Both the position numbers and the translations under genes were made by a program. From contig NZ_LZMC01000111.1 in assembly GCF_001668615.1 (NCBI RefSeq), positions 1-64,000 on the forward strand: a stretch of 64,000 bases of DNA. Direction: 5' to 3'. This document shows positions 1 to 7,573 of the stretch, piece after piece. The DNA comes from Mycobacterium sp. 1274761.0 (GTDB lineage Bacteria > Actinomycetota > Actinomycetes > Mycobacteriales > Mycobacteriaceae). The notes under the pieces were generated by a model. It saw only the letters and a program-made list of their open reading frames with translations, was not told the DNA's origin and made no database searches. Position 1 is the stretch's first letter. Each line of letters starts with the position of its first letter.

Positions 1-603
1 CGCCTTTTGCATGGCGGTGAGCCAGTCCGACCGAATGTCATTGTCCACGAATGCCTTGACCTGCTGATCGATCAACTCGCTGGCCACTGCGCGGTCTCCC
101 GCTCCGGTGGTCAGGGTGTTGGAGGCGGCCAGCCAGTCGGGGCGTTGCGCCTCTCGGCGGCCGTCGATCGCGACTGCAGCGGCGACTTTGTCGTCGACCG
201 CCCGCCACAGTTCGTCGCGCAGCGTGGCGAGCGCGTCCACCGCCTTTCGCACCGCTTCCGCTGCGCTGTCCGATGCCACGCCGTGATGATGAAGAAACTC
301 GCGGGACGCGTCGCCGCCGCGTCCCTGCCACGCCCCGGCCAACACGTCGAGCTGCTCGTTCTGGAGTTGCCGAGCGCTGTCGGTAGCCGTTGCGACGGCG
401 TCCAGCGCCGCCCGATCGTCGTCGAGCGCCCGTAAGTCCATGCCGTCTTCGCTTGCGTACCAGTCGCTCACCTGTGCGGCATGCAGGGTGAGGTCCGGGT
501 TCTGGTAGCCGAGCAGACGGCATGCCCGCACATATTCACCGATCGTGTCGACGGCGGGTCTGCCCTCTGCCAGCCGAGCGGCGACATCGAGTGGCTCGGC
601 CAT
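1..603 (-). CDS. Type VII secretion-associated WXG-like protein, partial (Rv3439c-like)
   Basis: A reading frame starts at ATG 603 and runs leftward off the window edge, with 201 codons visible and no stop. It begins MAEPLDVAARLAEGR. It is Ala-rich and helical, and at about residue 91 it has AWQGRGGDAS, the turn typical of WXG100/PPE-like helical hairpins. It follows the upstream 101-aa gene with a single base between the TGA and the ATG, so the two are almost certainly co-translated. In M. tuberculosis the equivalent pair downstream of glmM is Rv3440c-Rv3439c (from memory). A role as a substrate or partner of type VII secretion is inferred from fold and neighbourhood only; the C-terminus cannot be seen. 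Confidence 0.75.
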   Translation of the reverse strand, partial: MAEPLDVAARLAEGRPAVDTIGEYVRACRLLGYQNPDLTLHAAQVSDWYASEDGMDLRALDDDRAALDAVATATDSARQLQNEQLDVLAGAWQGRGGDASREFLHHHGVASDSAAEAVRKAVDALATLRDELWRAVDDKVAAAVAIDGRREAQRPDWLAASNTLTTGAGDRAVASELIDQQVKAFVDNDIRSDWLTAMQKA

Positions 604-604
604 G

Positions 605-910
605 TCAACCGAGCCGATGGGCGCCGCGGGCGTCGGCCTCGAGGTAGCGATCTGCACTTGAGCGCAGTTCTGCAGCGATTTCCGTTGCGGCGCGCGCCCA
701 TTGGTGCAGACGTTGAACGACACCATCGACGGCGATACGCAATGCGTCGCCCTGAGCGGTGTGCACTCGCCCAGCGACGGCGCCGTCGAAGCGCAGCCCC
801 GTCAGATTGGTCCGGATGGCAGTGTCGAGAATGTCGGCCGCGGCATCGTAGCGTCCCGCAGCATAACGCACCGCCGCGACATCGACACGGGTGATATCAG
901 GTTCTCCCAC
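605..910 (-). CDS. Small EspC-like type VII secretion-associated protein (Rv3440c-like)
   Basis: A 101-aa helical protein with a GTG start (MGEPDITRVDVAAVRYAAG). It resembles the family of about 100-aa EspC/WXG100-like proteins: two long helices with an aliphatic/Ala heptad pattern (residues about 10-40 and 55-95) separated by a Gly-containing turn (FDGAVAGR). Its length matches the 103-aa Rv3440c of M. tuberculosis as I recall it. It lies 42 bp after the glmM stop and directly before the partial Rv3439c-like gene, so all three probably form one transcript. A structural partnership with the downstream protein is a reasonable guess; no function is shown by the sequence. Confidence 0.7.
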   Translation of the reverse strand: MGEPDITRVDVAAVRYAAGRYDAAADILDTAIRTNLTGLRFDGAVAGRVHTAQGDALRIAVDGVVQRLHQWARAATEIAAELRSSADRYLEADARGAHRLG

Positions 911-952
911 ATAGGCTACGACGTCGGCGAAACCCTTCGGGTTCCACCGGGT

Positions 953-2290
953 TCAGCCCTGCTCGCTGACCGACTCCGCGACCCTGATGGCCCACTGGCG
1001 AGCCGTGTCCTCGTCGGCTGCTTCCACCATCACCCGCACCATCTGCTCGGTTCCCGAGGGCCGCAACAGAATTCGGCCGGTATCACCCAGCTGGGCTTCG
1101 GCTTCTGCCACCGCAGAACGCACCGACGGCGCGTCGGCCACAGTCGCCTTGTCGTCGACCTCGACGTTGATCAGCACCTGGGGCAGCTGCTGCATGCTCG
1201 ACGCCAGCCTGGCAAGCGGGGTGTGGGTCTGGGCCACCCGGGACATCAGCCGCAACCCGGTGACGATACCGTCCCCGGTGGTGCCCAGTGCGGGCATCAC
1301 GATGTGACCGGATTGCTCGCCGCCGAGCGAGTACTCACCGGCGCGCAGTTCCTCGAGCACATAGCGGTCGCCGACGCCGGTCGTGCGGACCTCGATGCCC
1401 GCGGCACGCATCGCCAGATGCAGTCCCAGGTTGCTCATCACGGTCGCAACCAGTGTGTTGGACGCGAGCTCACCGGCCTCTTGCATGGCCAGAGCCAGGA
1501 TCACCATGATCGCGTCACCGTCGACGATATTGCCCTCGGCGTCCACCGCCAGGCAGCGGTCGGCGTCGCCGTCATGGGCCAGGCCGAGGTCAGCGCCGTG
1601 AGCCAGCACGGCCTTCTGCAAGACCTCGATGTGGGTGGAGCCGCAGCCGTCGTTGATGTTCAGCCCATTGGGTGCGGCGTTGATCGCGATGACGTTGGCG
1701 CCTGCGGCGCGGTATGCGCGCGGAGCGGCGGCTGATGCGGCTCCGTTGGCGCAGTCGACCACGACGGTCAGCTCGTCCAGCCGGGTGGTCAGCGCCTTTC
1801 CGACGTGGCGGAGGTACCGGTCCAGCGCGTCGCCGGCGTCGACGACCCGTCCGATGGCGGCGCCGGTGGGACGCTCCCCCGACCCGGCTGCGAGCAGTTC
1901 TTCGATGCGGTCTTCGGTGGCGTCGTCGAGTTTGTGCCCGCCCGCGCCGAAGATCTTGATGCCGTTGTCGGGCATCGGATTGTGCGACGCCGAGATCATC
2001 ACCCCGAAGTCGGCGTCGTAGGCGCTGGTCAAATAGGCCACGGCAGGGGTGGGGAGCACGCCAACGCGTAGTGCGTCGACGCCCTCGCTGGTCAGCCCGG
2101 CTATGACCGCGGCCTCGAGCATTTCGCCGCTGGCACGAGGATCGCGACCGACCACGGCCACCCGCCGGCGGGCGTGGGAGGAGTTTCCGAGTCGACGCGC
2201 CGCCGCTGAGCCCAGCCCAAGCGCCAGCTCAGCGGTCAGATTGCGATTCGCGACCCCACGTACTCCGTCGGTGCCGAACAGCCGACCCAT
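953..2290 (-). CDS. glmM: Phosphoglucosamine mutase GlmM
   Basis: A 445-aa cytoplasmic enzyme that interconverts glucosamine-6-phosphate and glucosamine-1-phosphate on the route to UDP-GlcNAc and peptidoglycan. It starts MGRLFGTDGVRGVANR, the family signature. The catalytic phosphoserine loop MISASHNP is at residues 98-105 (phosphoserine S102). The metal loop DGDADR is near residue 240, the sugar loop GGEQSGH is near 325, and the phosphate-binding RPSGTEQMVRVMVE is near the C-terminus. Length is normal for the family. The gene reads away from the ribosomal protein genes rpsI-rplM, as in M. tuberculosis (Rv3441c), but two extra genes separate them here. Its promoter must lie in 2291-2387, left of the terminator hairpin of the next gene. 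Confidence 0.97.
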   Translation of the reverse strand: MGRLFGTDGVRGVANRNLTAELALGLGSAAARRLGNSSHARRRVAVVGRDPRASGEMLEAAVIAGLTSEGVDALRVGVLPTPAVAYLTSAYDADFGVMISASHNPMPDNGIKIFGAGGHKLDDATEDRIEELLAAGSGERPTGAAIGRVVDAGDALDRYLRHVGKALTTRLDELTVVVDCANGAASAAAPRAYRAAGANVIAINAAPNGLNINDGCGSTHIEVLQKAVLAHGADLGLAHDGDADRCLAVDAEGNIVDGDAIMVILALAMQEAGELASNTLVATVMSNLGLHLAMRAAGIEVRTTGVGDRYVLEELRAGEYSLGGEQSGHIVMPALGTTGDGIVTGLRLMSRVAQTHTPLARLASSMQQLPQVLINVEVDDKATVADAPSVRSAVAEAEAQLGDTGRILLRPSGTEQMVRVMVEAADEDTARQWAIRVAESVSEQG

Positions 2291-2387
2291 CGCACAAATT
2301 TCTCATAAATGCGGTCGAATGACACAACCGTCGACGTCAGAGCGCGTGGTGTCGCCGATTCGGTATCGCCTCGCGACCCGAAAACGC

Positions 2388-2424
2388 CTCACCGCCCGCA
2401 TCCAGGTGGGATGCGGGCGGTGAG
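2388..2424 (-). terminator. Strong hairpin terminator after the small secreted protein gene
   Basis: A perfect 16-bp inverted repeat, arms 2388-2403 and 2409-2424 (CTCACCGCCCGCATCC and its complement), with a 5-base loop. On the minus strand it lies just past the stop of the 2440-2868 gene and is followed by GCGTTTTC, a short U-rich tail. It insulates glmM from transcription of the secreted-protein gene. Confidence 0.85.
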
Positions 2425-2439
2425 TGCTAGGGCCGAACG

Positions 2440-2868
2440 TTACCTCGAGCCGTCGGGCGCCGGGCTGGGGCTCGACGGGCTGCTCGGGCTCGACGGCATG
2501 GCGCCGTTCTGCCGAGCAGGGGTATTCTCCGAGTTACCCGGGCTGTTCTGAACGAACGCGAAAGACAGACCCTCCGGGCTGGTGCACAGCGGCACCGGCG
2601 TGCCGTTGGCGTCGAGCGCATTCAGCGCCTCTGGGGTGATCCCCACGCCATTGGGGCACGCAGAGGCGACGAGCGTCTGTGCCTTGTCCAGCGTCAGGTT
2701 CTGCAGAACGCCGATTTCCTGGTTGTCGGCAGTCACGGTGACGTTGACCTTTTCGTCGTTGACGACGGACTCCGGCTGAGGAGCTGCCTGGGCCAGGCCG
2801 AAGCCACCCGCTGCCAGCAGCGCTCCACCAAGAACCGCGCCTGCGGCCGTCTTTTTGATCGTGTTCAT
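2440..2868 (-). CDS. Small secreted protein with Ser/Pro-rich tail, function unknown
   Basis: A 142-aa protein from ATG 2868, chosen because a purine-rich AAAGGGAG site lies just upstream; a longer frame reaching 2958 has no such support. Residues 1-28 form a Sec signal peptide (MNTIKKTAAGAVLGGALLAAG, with likely cleavage at AQA-AP). The mature part has a short beta-rich region with two cysteines (ASAC and PLC, about 27 residues apart), which may form a disulfide. The last 35 residues are low-complexity Ser/Pro/Asn (PSSPSSPSSPSPAP). I do not recognise the family beyond mycobacterial hypothetical secreted proteins. It has its own strong terminator and reads divergently from the AIM24-family gene. 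Confidence 0.8.
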   Translation of the reverse strand: MNTIKKTAAGAVLGGALLAAGGFGLAQAAPQPESVVNDEKVNVTVTADNQEIGVLQNLTLDKAQTLVASACPNGVGITPEALNALDANGTPVPLCTSPEGLSFAFVQNSPGNSENTPARQNGAMPSSPSSPSSPSPAPDGSR

Positions 2869-3214
2869 ACTCGCTCCCTTTCTTCCTGTTCTGGCAGGGA
2901 TCCAGAGCTGCGCGAGGTCTACACCACACAGCCCCGAAGGGGGCCGGTTGGCCCCCAATCGGTCCGCCCCCCCAATTTCGGGTGGTCGACAACACTGCCA
3001 ACCGGACGGGCTTGCCGTTTCACGTGCAAACTAAACCCGCAGCAGTGTCGTGTGACCGTTGTTGCCCACAGTGCTGGGGCGGCTGACGGGCATATACCCA
3101 CTGACCCGTTGAACGGCTTGTGAAGAGGTTCACGGCCGCGCGGCGAGATAGGGAAACGCCCTATTTTTCCGGCGACGGCCGGTCGATAACGTCCCCATCG
3201 GCGAAAGGATCCCT
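2869..3214. other. Divergent intergenic region, 346 bp
   Basis: It separates the secreted-protein gene (leftward) from the AIM24-family gene (rightward) and must hold both promoters. A small perfect dyad GTGAA-GAGG-TTCAC lies at 3120-3133. A ribosome binding site (GCGAAAGGATCCCT) directly precedes ATG 3215. No convincing RNA gene or additional coding frame was seen. Confidence 0.5.
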
Positions 3215-3973
3215 ATGCGCAGCGACTTGTTTTCCCCGGAGAATGCCGAAGCCCGGATGCCGCAGCCGGGCATGACGTTGCAGAACGGGAAGATGCTTAA
3301 GGTCTCGCTCAGTGGGGAGATCCTGGTGCGTCAGGGCGCGATGGTGGCCTATCAGGGCAATGTCCAATTCCAGGGGTTGGGCGCCGGCGGCGTCGGCCAG
3401 TTCATCAAGCAGCACGTCACCGGCGACGGTGTGCCGTTGATGAAGTGCAGCGGCGTTGGCGACATCTTCCTGGCCGATCTGGCCTCCGACATCCATCTCA
3501 TTGATCTCGAGGGCCCGCAAGACGGCCTGACCATCAACGGCAAGAACGTGCTTGCATTCGATCCGGGCCTGTCCTACGACATCCGACGGGTGCAGGGCGC
3601 CGGGATGCTGTCCAACGCCGGCCTGTTCAACTGCGTGTTCTCCGGCCGCGGTCGGATCGCGATCACCACCAAGGGCACCCCGGTCGTGTTGCAAGTCGAC
3701 CAGCCGACCTACGCCGATCCGCAGGCCGCGGTGTGCTGGTCGGCGTCATTGCAGACGGGCTTTCACCGCGCCGATCAGTTGGGGCTGGGCACATTGATCG
3801 GACGCACGACGGGCGAGGCGTTCACGATGTCGTTCTCCGGGCGTGGCTTCGTTGTCGTGCAACCGTCGGAAGAGGTGCCCGGATCGTTTGTCAGCGGCAC
3901 CGGTGGCGGCCAGCAGGCCGGTAGCGCCGGCTCGGCCGCGGCGGGGATCCTCGGAAACTTCCTGGGCCGCTGA
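3215..3973 (+). CDS. AIM24 (DUF124) family beta-sandwich protein
   Basis: A 252-aa protein starting MRSDLFSPENAEARMP, preceded by an AAAGGA ribosome binding site 6 bases upstream. The body is the all-beta, glycine-rich double-psi/beta-sandwich fold of the AIM24/DUF124 family: MLKVSLSGEILVRQGAMVAY, FLADLASDIHLIDLEG, LTINGKNVLAFDPGLSYDI and GRGRIAITTKGTP. The last 25 residues are Gly/Ser/Ala-rich (FVSGTGGGQQAGSAGSAAAG). No signal peptide is seen. The molecular role of bacterial AIM24 proteins is poorly known; the yeast member affects mitochondrial membrane organisation. It is a monocistronic gene between glmM and rpsI, followed by short tandem repeats and the rpsI terminator. Confidence 0.85.
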   Translation: MRSDLFSPENAEARMPQPGMTLQNGKMLKVSLSGEILVRQGAMVAYQGNVQFQGLGAGGVGQFIKQHVTGDGVPLMKCSGVGDIFLADLASDIHLIDLEGPQDGLTINGKNVLAFDPGLSYDIRRVQGAGMLSNAGLFNCVFSGRGRIAITTKGTPVVLQVDQPTYADPQAAVCWSASLQTGFHRADQLGLGTLIGRTTGEAFTMSFSGRGFVVVQPSEEVPGSFVSGTGGGQQAGSAGSAAAGILGNFLGR

Positions 3974-3977
3974 AAGG

Positions 3978-4050
3978 CACCGCGCACGCAAGGAGCAAAA
4001 AACCACCGCGCACGCGAGGAGCGAAAAGCAACACCGCGCACGCGAGGAGC
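3978..4050. repeat. Three imperfect tandem repeats (26-28 bp) after the AIM24 gene
   Basis: Copies begin at 3978, 4004 and 4032. Each carries CACCGCGCACGC(G/A)AGGAGC followed by an A-rich spacer. They start 5 bp after the AIM24 stop codon and end just before the rpsI terminator hairpin. The array lies outside any gene. Confidence 0.85.
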
Positions 4051-4059
4051 ACCAAAGCA

Positions 4060-4094
4060 CACCGCCCGGCATGCAGGTCGCATACCGGGCGGTG
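4060..4094 (-). terminator. Hairpin terminator between rpsI and the AIM24 gene
   Basis: An inverted repeat with arms 4060-4069 and 4085-4094 (CACCGCCCGG / CCGGGCGGTG). One internal mismatch is followed by four more pairs (ATGC/GCAT) and a 5-base loop. It lies 12 bp beyond the rpsI stop on the minus strand. There is no clear U-tract, so it may be a mycobacterial U-less type and may serve both converging genes. Confidence 0.7.
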
Positions 4095-4106
4095 AGGTAG
4101 AGCAGA

Positions 4107-4595
4107 TCAGCGCTTGGAGTACTGAGGCGCCTTGCGGGCCTTCTTCAGTCCGTACTTCTTGCGCTCGATGGCCCGCGGGTCGCGGGTCAGGAAGCCGGCC
4201 TTCTTCAGCGCAGGCCGGTCCTCGGGCTGCACCAGGATCAGCGCGCGGGCGATGGCCAGGCGAAGCGCGCCTGCCTGCCCGGACGGCCCGCCACCGTCGA
4301 GGTGGGCGTAGATGTCGAAGCTGTCGACCCGGTCCACAGTCACCAGCGGAGCCTTGATCAGCTGCTGATGCACCTTGTTCGGGAAGTAGGCCTCGAGCGA
4401 GCGGCCGTCCAGGTTGAACTGGCCGGTGCCGGGAACCAGACGCACCCGCACCACGGCCTCCTTGCGGCGGCCGACGGTCTGGATCGGGCGGTCGATGATG
4501 ACCGGTTCGCGCGGCTCACGCGGCTCGGCGGCGGCCTCGGTGGACGTGGCTTCCGGAGCGTCCACGGTTTCGGTCGTGTCGGTTGTCTCGGTCAC
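4107..4595 (-). CDS. rpsI: 30S ribosomal protein S9
   Basis: 162 aa. The C-terminal two thirds is canonical S9: VGRRKEAVVRVRLVPGTGQF, HLDGGGPSGQAGALRLAIAR, and the tail KYGLKKARKAPQYSKR, which reaches toward the P-site tRNA. The first 35 residues are an acidic Thr/Glu/Ala extension (TETTDTTETVDAPEAT) of the kind seen in mycobacterial S9. The start ATG overlaps the rplM stop by four bases (ATGA), so the two proteins are translationally coupled. A hairpin terminator follows. Confidence 0.97.
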   Translation of the reverse strand: MTETTDTTETVDAPEATSTEAAAEPREPREPVIIDRPIQTVGRRKEAVVRVRLVPGTGQFNLDGRSLEAYFPNKVHQQLIKAPLVTVDRVDSFDIYAHLDGGGPSGQAGALRLAIARALILVQPEDRPALKKAGFLTRDPRAIERKKYGLKKARKAPQYSKR

Positions 4596-5035
4596 TGGCT
4601 CACCTGCTTGATCTCGTACGGCACCGGCTTCTGTGCGGTGTGCGGATGCTCCGGCCCGGCGTAGACCTTCAGCTTCTTCTGCACCTGACGGCCGAGCTTC
4701 GTGTGCGGGAGCATGCCGACGATGGCCTTCTCGACCACGCGGTCGGGATGGCGCTGCATCTCGTCGCCGAGCGAACGGCGGTGGAGACCACCCGGGAAAC
4801 CCGAGTGCCGGTAGCTGAACTTCTTCTGCAGCTTGTCACCTCCGATGGCGACCTTGTCTGCGTTGATGACGATGACGAAATCGCCGCCGTCGACATTCGG
4901 CGTGAATGTCGGCTTGTGCTTGCCGCGCAACAGATTTGCTGCCGCGACGGCGAGCCGGCCGAGCACCACGTCGGTGGCGTCGATGACGTACCACGTGCGC
5001 GTGGTGTCACCCGCCTTCGGCGTGTACGTAGGCAC
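4592..5035 (-). CDS. rplM: 50S ribosomal protein L13
   Basis: 147 aa from GTG 5035, giving MPTYTPKAGDTTRTWYVID and the same length as M. tuberculosis L13. An in-frame ATG exists at 5110 but would add a non-conserved Arg/Pro-rich leader. Conserved motifs are ATDVVLGRLAVAAANLLRGK, GDFVIVINADKVAIGGDKL, HPDRVVEKAIVGMLPHTKLG and VYAGPEHPHTAQ. It is the first gene of rplM-rpsI, transcribed away from the ESX-4 genes. Confidence 0.97.
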   Translation of the reverse strand: MPTYTPKAGDTTRTWYVIDATDVVLGRLAVAAANLLRGKHKPTFTPNVDGGDFVIVINADKVAIGGDKLQKKFSYRHSGFPGGLHRRSLGDEMQRHPDRVVEKAIVGMLPHTKLGRQVQKKLKVYAGPEHPHTAQKPVPYEIKQVSQ

Positions 5036-5373
5036 AGCGCTTACCCTCTCGTTTCGGGGTCTCCGCCCCGGATGGTGGTTCCCGGGGTGAGCCGGGTGCC
5101 GGTCAGGCATAACGGCTGGGGTGATCCCGGCGACCGACGTTGACCCGAGACCCGCGTGCTCGAAGGCTTACCGCATGCCAACGGAGCAGCATACCGGCGG
5201 CCGTCGCCGCAGGTCAAAACGCGTTCGCCGGAGCTCCTGCGCACTCTCGCCGAGTTTTGCCCTAGGGCTGTCACCGCGGCGTGAAAACGACCCTCTCGCA
5301 GAACTCGGCGACACGAGTGCGCTACTGTCCCGAACTGTTTACGACCACGTCAATTTCGAGCCAAAGGCAGGAC
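5036..5373. other. rplM leader / upstream region of the Excalibur gene, 338 bp
   Basis: A divergent, GC-rich non-coding stretch. Its left part is the rplM 5' leader and contains short G/C dyads around 5060-5100. Its right part holds one copy of a 31-bp repeat (5283-5313) whose second copy lies beyond the small Excalibur gene. No clear promoter hexamers or RNA gene were seen. Confidence 0.4.
5283..5313. repeat. 31-bp direct repeat, copy 1
   Basis: It begins GAAAACGACCCTC and ends ACTCGGCGACA. It matches copy 2 at 5611-5641 at 27 of 31 positions by eye. The pair brackets the 64-aa Excalibur gene. Confidence 0.7.
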
Positions 5374-5568
5374 ATGATTCGCGCTCTTCTCGTCGCGGCG
5401 GCCATCGGTGCCGCTGCTGTAGGCCTCGCTCCGCTCGCTAGCGCCAGCTCGCCATACGCCAACTGCACGCAGGCCCATAAAGACGGCCGCTGGGACATTC
5501 CCAAGGGTGACGACGCCTACTGGGCGGGCGGCGATCGCGATGGTGACGGCATCGCCTGCGAGAGCTGA
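5374..5568 (+). CDS. Small secreted Excalibur-domain (calcium-binding) protein
   Basis: 64 aa from ATG 5374, preceded by AAAGGCAGGAC. Residues 1-24 are a Sec signal peptide (MIRALLVAAAIGAAAVGLAP) with cleavage near ASAS. The mature 40-residue part is a single Excalibur domain: YANCTQAHKDGRWDIPKGD, then DRDGDGIACES, where the DxDxDG loop is the EF-hand-like calcium site and the two cysteines form the family disulfide. A longer upstream frame from 5281 would bury the signal peptide and is rejected. The protein is extracellular; its role is unknown. It lies between rplM and ESX-4, where I recall no equivalent in M. tuberculosis. Confidence 0.85.
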   Translation: MIRALLVAAAIGAAAVGLAPLASASSPYANCTQAHKDGRWDIPKGDDAYWAGGDRDGDGIACES

Positions 5569-5610
5569 CCCGCTACGTCGAATTCTGCGCCGGGGCTGCG
5601 CCCGGCGCGG

Positions 5611-5641
5611 GAGAACGACCCTCCTGCAGATCTCGGCGACA
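5611..5641. repeat. 31-bp direct repeat, copy 2
   Basis: It begins GAGAACGACCCTCC and ends TCTCGGCGACA. It is the partner of 5283-5313 and lies 42 bp past the Excalibur stop codon. Confidence 0.7.
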
Positions 5642-5664
5642 AAGACGCGGACATAGCGAACAGA

Positions 5665-5708
5665 ACTGTGCGGTCCCGTGGGCTCCCCTCCCGACGGGAC
5701 CGCACAGT
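5665..5708. terminator. Bidirectional hairpin between the Excalibur gene and esxT
   Basis: A perfect 15-bp inverted repeat (ACTGTGCGGTCCCGT, arms 5665-5679 and 5694-5708) with a 14-base loop, placed between two converging genes. It is probably the terminator of the ESX-4 esxU-esxT transcript. There is no pronounced T-run on either side. Confidence 0.75.
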
Positions 5709-5720
5709 GGTCTGTGACCG

Positions 5721-6023
5721 CTAGACGCCCCAGGCGCTGGCCGCGCTGCGGTCGGTGGCCGCGACGTCGTCGGCGCCGTCGCGCACCGCGTTGCCGAGGT
5801 TGAACAGAATCTCGTTCAGGGCGGCCGCGGCCTGATCCCACTTGGCTTGCTCAATGCGATACGCCTCGGCCGCCTCGCGGGTCCAGATTTCCTGCAGCGG
5901 GGCGATCTGTGCCCGCAGGTCGTCGAGTGCGGCGTTGAGACGCGCCGACGTGGAGTGGATCTCCTGCCGGACAGTGTGCTCGATCTGGTCGAAGTTGTAC
6001 GACAGAACCGGTTCCATGCTCAC
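5721..6023 (-). CDS. esxT: WXG100-family protein EsxT (ESX-4)
   Basis: 100 aa, the same length as M. tuberculosis EsxT (Rv3444c), with the recognisable opening MSMEPVLSYNFDQIEHTVRQ. It forms a helical hairpin that pairs with EsxU as a heterodimeric substrate of ESX-4. The central turn is IWTREAAEAY, so the Gly of W-x-G is replaced by Arg. The same W-T-R turn is what I recall in mycobacterial EsxT, so this is a family trait and not a local mutation. Its ATG overlaps the esxU stop by four bases. Confidence 0.93.
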   Translation of the reverse strand: MSMEPVLSYNFDQIEHTVRQEIHSTSARLNAALDDLRAQIAPLQEIWTREAAEAYRIEQAKWDQAAAALNEILFNLGNAVRDGADDVAATDRSAASAWGV

Positions 6024-6352
6024 GCTCCCTCGATGGTGGCGCCGACGGCGCCGATCTGGTGCGAATGGCTGTCGGCGGCCTCACGCAGCGTTCGTTCGTT
6101 GAGCCGCATCGTCTCGGCGATCCCCTCCAGGGCGACGTGGAGCCTGTTCGACTCGGCGTTCCAGCGGTCAACGACGTCTCGGAACCGTGTTGCCGCAACG
6201 CCTCCCCACACGGACGGCGGCACGCTGCTCATCCGTCCGATGAACGACTGCAACATCGCGCGCAGTTCATCGTTGCGGCTACCGATCTTGCCGGCGACGG
6301 CCGTCATGAGGTCGAAGTCGGTGTTGAGCGATCCACCTACAGGTGTCGACAT
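6020..6352 (-). CDS. esxU: WXG100-family protein EsxU (ESX-4)
   Basis: 110 aa, partner of EsxT. A helix-turn-helix protein with a proper WXG turn (PSVWGGVAATRFRDVV) near residue 49 and flanking amphipathic helices (DFDLMTAVAGKIGSRNDELR; SNRLHVALEGIAETMRLNE). No signal peptide, as expected for a type VII substrate. It starts 66 bp downstream of the Rv3446c-like gene, and the pair esxU-esxT closes the leftward ESX-4 operon. Confidence 0.93.
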   Translation of the reverse strand: MSTPVGGSLNTDFDLMTAVAGKIGSRNDELRAMLQSFIGRMSSVPPSVWGGVAATRFRDVVDRWNAESNRLHVALEGIAETMRLNERTLREAADSHSHQIGAVGATIEGA

Positions 6353-6418
6353 CTGAACCCTTCCTGTTTTCCATCGATATGTGTTTCGACGGAGCCGGGC
6401 CGCGTTTGGTTCCGCACG

Positions 6419-7573
6419 TCAGACAACCGCGTGTGCAGACCGGATGGCTTCGTCGCACGCATAGCTCACGACGTGCTCACCACCGGGCGCGCTCTGGCAG
6501 CCGATACCAATGCGCACGATGCCGTCGACGAACACCGCCCAGTCGACCTGGCGGTCCGGCCGGGTCTCTCGATACGTGGCGACGGACCGGTCCGCCCGGC
6601 GGCCGTCAGCGACGAAATCGCCGAACACGCCTGGCCGCTGTTCGTCGAGCGCGCCTCGCAGCGCTGCGGCCGTCTCCGCCAGGGATTCTCCGCCGGGGAC
6701 CTGCGACTGGGTGAGCAAGACGGCCGCCGCTTTATCGGGCCCTGTCACAGCGACCCTGGCTGAACCCGGTCCGGACGTGATGCGCTGCACCGTCCACAGC
6801 GCAGGGACCATCAGCGCCACCCTCCCCTCCACGAGCAGCGTCATCGGCAAGGTCGCCTCGGCGGACTGGGACGTTTCGGAAGCCAGACCGACCCCACAGC
6901 AGAGCAGCGCGACCGACGCCGCGGCCGCCGCCAGCATCACGCGACGCGGCTGACGGCGCCCGCGTGACGACGGCACGGCACGCCCAGCACATCGCTCCGC
7001 CAGCAGCCGGTCCGGCGAAACAGTCGTTACCGCAACGCCGTTCGTCAGAAGACGGGTACCGACTGCGTCTGCCAGTCTGTCAGCCCCCGCAACGCCGATG
7101 GGGGCGTCGATCAATACCGTGGCCGCAGAGCCGATGCTGTCGACGGCCGCACTGACGAGGTCTGCCGTTGGACCTTCTCGCGGACAGACACCGACCACGC
7201 TGCCTGCCCGCGAGATCGCGACCAGGTCTGCTGCGATCTCCGTAATCGTCGGCACTCCCGGTACGTCACGGGCCAATACGTCCGCACGGAGCAGGACCGA
7301 GACGTCCGCCGATCTGCCGGATGCCGCTACCTCTACCCGTTCGACCCACATCGGCGGCCACCATGTGGGGCAGACGAGTACCACGGCGTCAACCTGCTCC
7401 GGCACCACGGCGCGAAAGACTTCGCGCCAGATCGCGGTGACGGCTACGGGTTGTTCGTCGAGCAGAGCGATATCGTCATCCAGGCAATCCAAAGCGGCAG
7501 ACACCAAATCCATTGCCGCAGAACCAGGCCCGCGCACCGTCGCGGGACCTACCTCGACCACACATGCAGTCAT
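6419..7573 (-). CDS. Type VII secretion-associated protein, Rv3446c family
   Basis: A 384-aa protein matching the ESX-4-specific Rv3446c family (TIGR03931, from memory). The cytoplasmic N-terminal part (about 1-205) has a degenerate actin/ATPase-like look (VVEVGPATVRGPG near the start). It is followed by a single transmembrane helix (VMLAAAAASVALLCCGVGLA, about 215-235) and a C-terminal extracytoplasmic domain of about 145 residues. ESX-4 loci lack EccE, and this protein may occupy a comparable structural position, which is inference. The start overlaps the eccC4 stop by four bases (ATGA). Confidence 0.85.
   Translation of the reverse strand: MTACVVEVGPATVRGPGSAAMDLVSAALDCLDDDIALLDEQPVAVTAIWREVFRAVVPEQVDAVVLVCPTWWPPMWVERVEVAASGRSADVSVLLRADVLARDVPGVPTITEIAADLVAISRAGSVVGVCPREGPTADLVSAAVDSIGSAATVLIDAPIGVAGADRLADAVGTRLLTNGVAVTTVSPDRLLAERCAGRAVPSSRGRRQPRRVMLAAAAASVALLCCGVGLASETSQSAEATLPMTLLVEGRVALMVPALWTVQRITSGPGSARVAVTGPDKAAAVLLTQSQVPGGESLAETAAALRGALDEQRPGVFGDFVADGRRADRSVATYRETRPDRQVDWAVFVDGIVRIGIGCQSAPGGEHVVSYACDEAIRSAHAVV

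Noticed and set aside
701..1735. Rightward 344-codon open frame opposite glmM
   Set aside because: High-GC antisense shadow of a well-conserved gene, with His/Gly/Arg-rich non-protein-like composition.
3978..4050. Possible CRISPR array
   Set aside because: The units are contiguous 26-28-bp repeats without unique spacers, only three copies, and no cas genes are near.
5721..6023. EsxT W-x-G motif mutation as a sign of inactivation
   Set aside because: The W-T-R turn is, as I recall, the normal form in mycobacterial EsxT, and EsxU carries the intact WGG.
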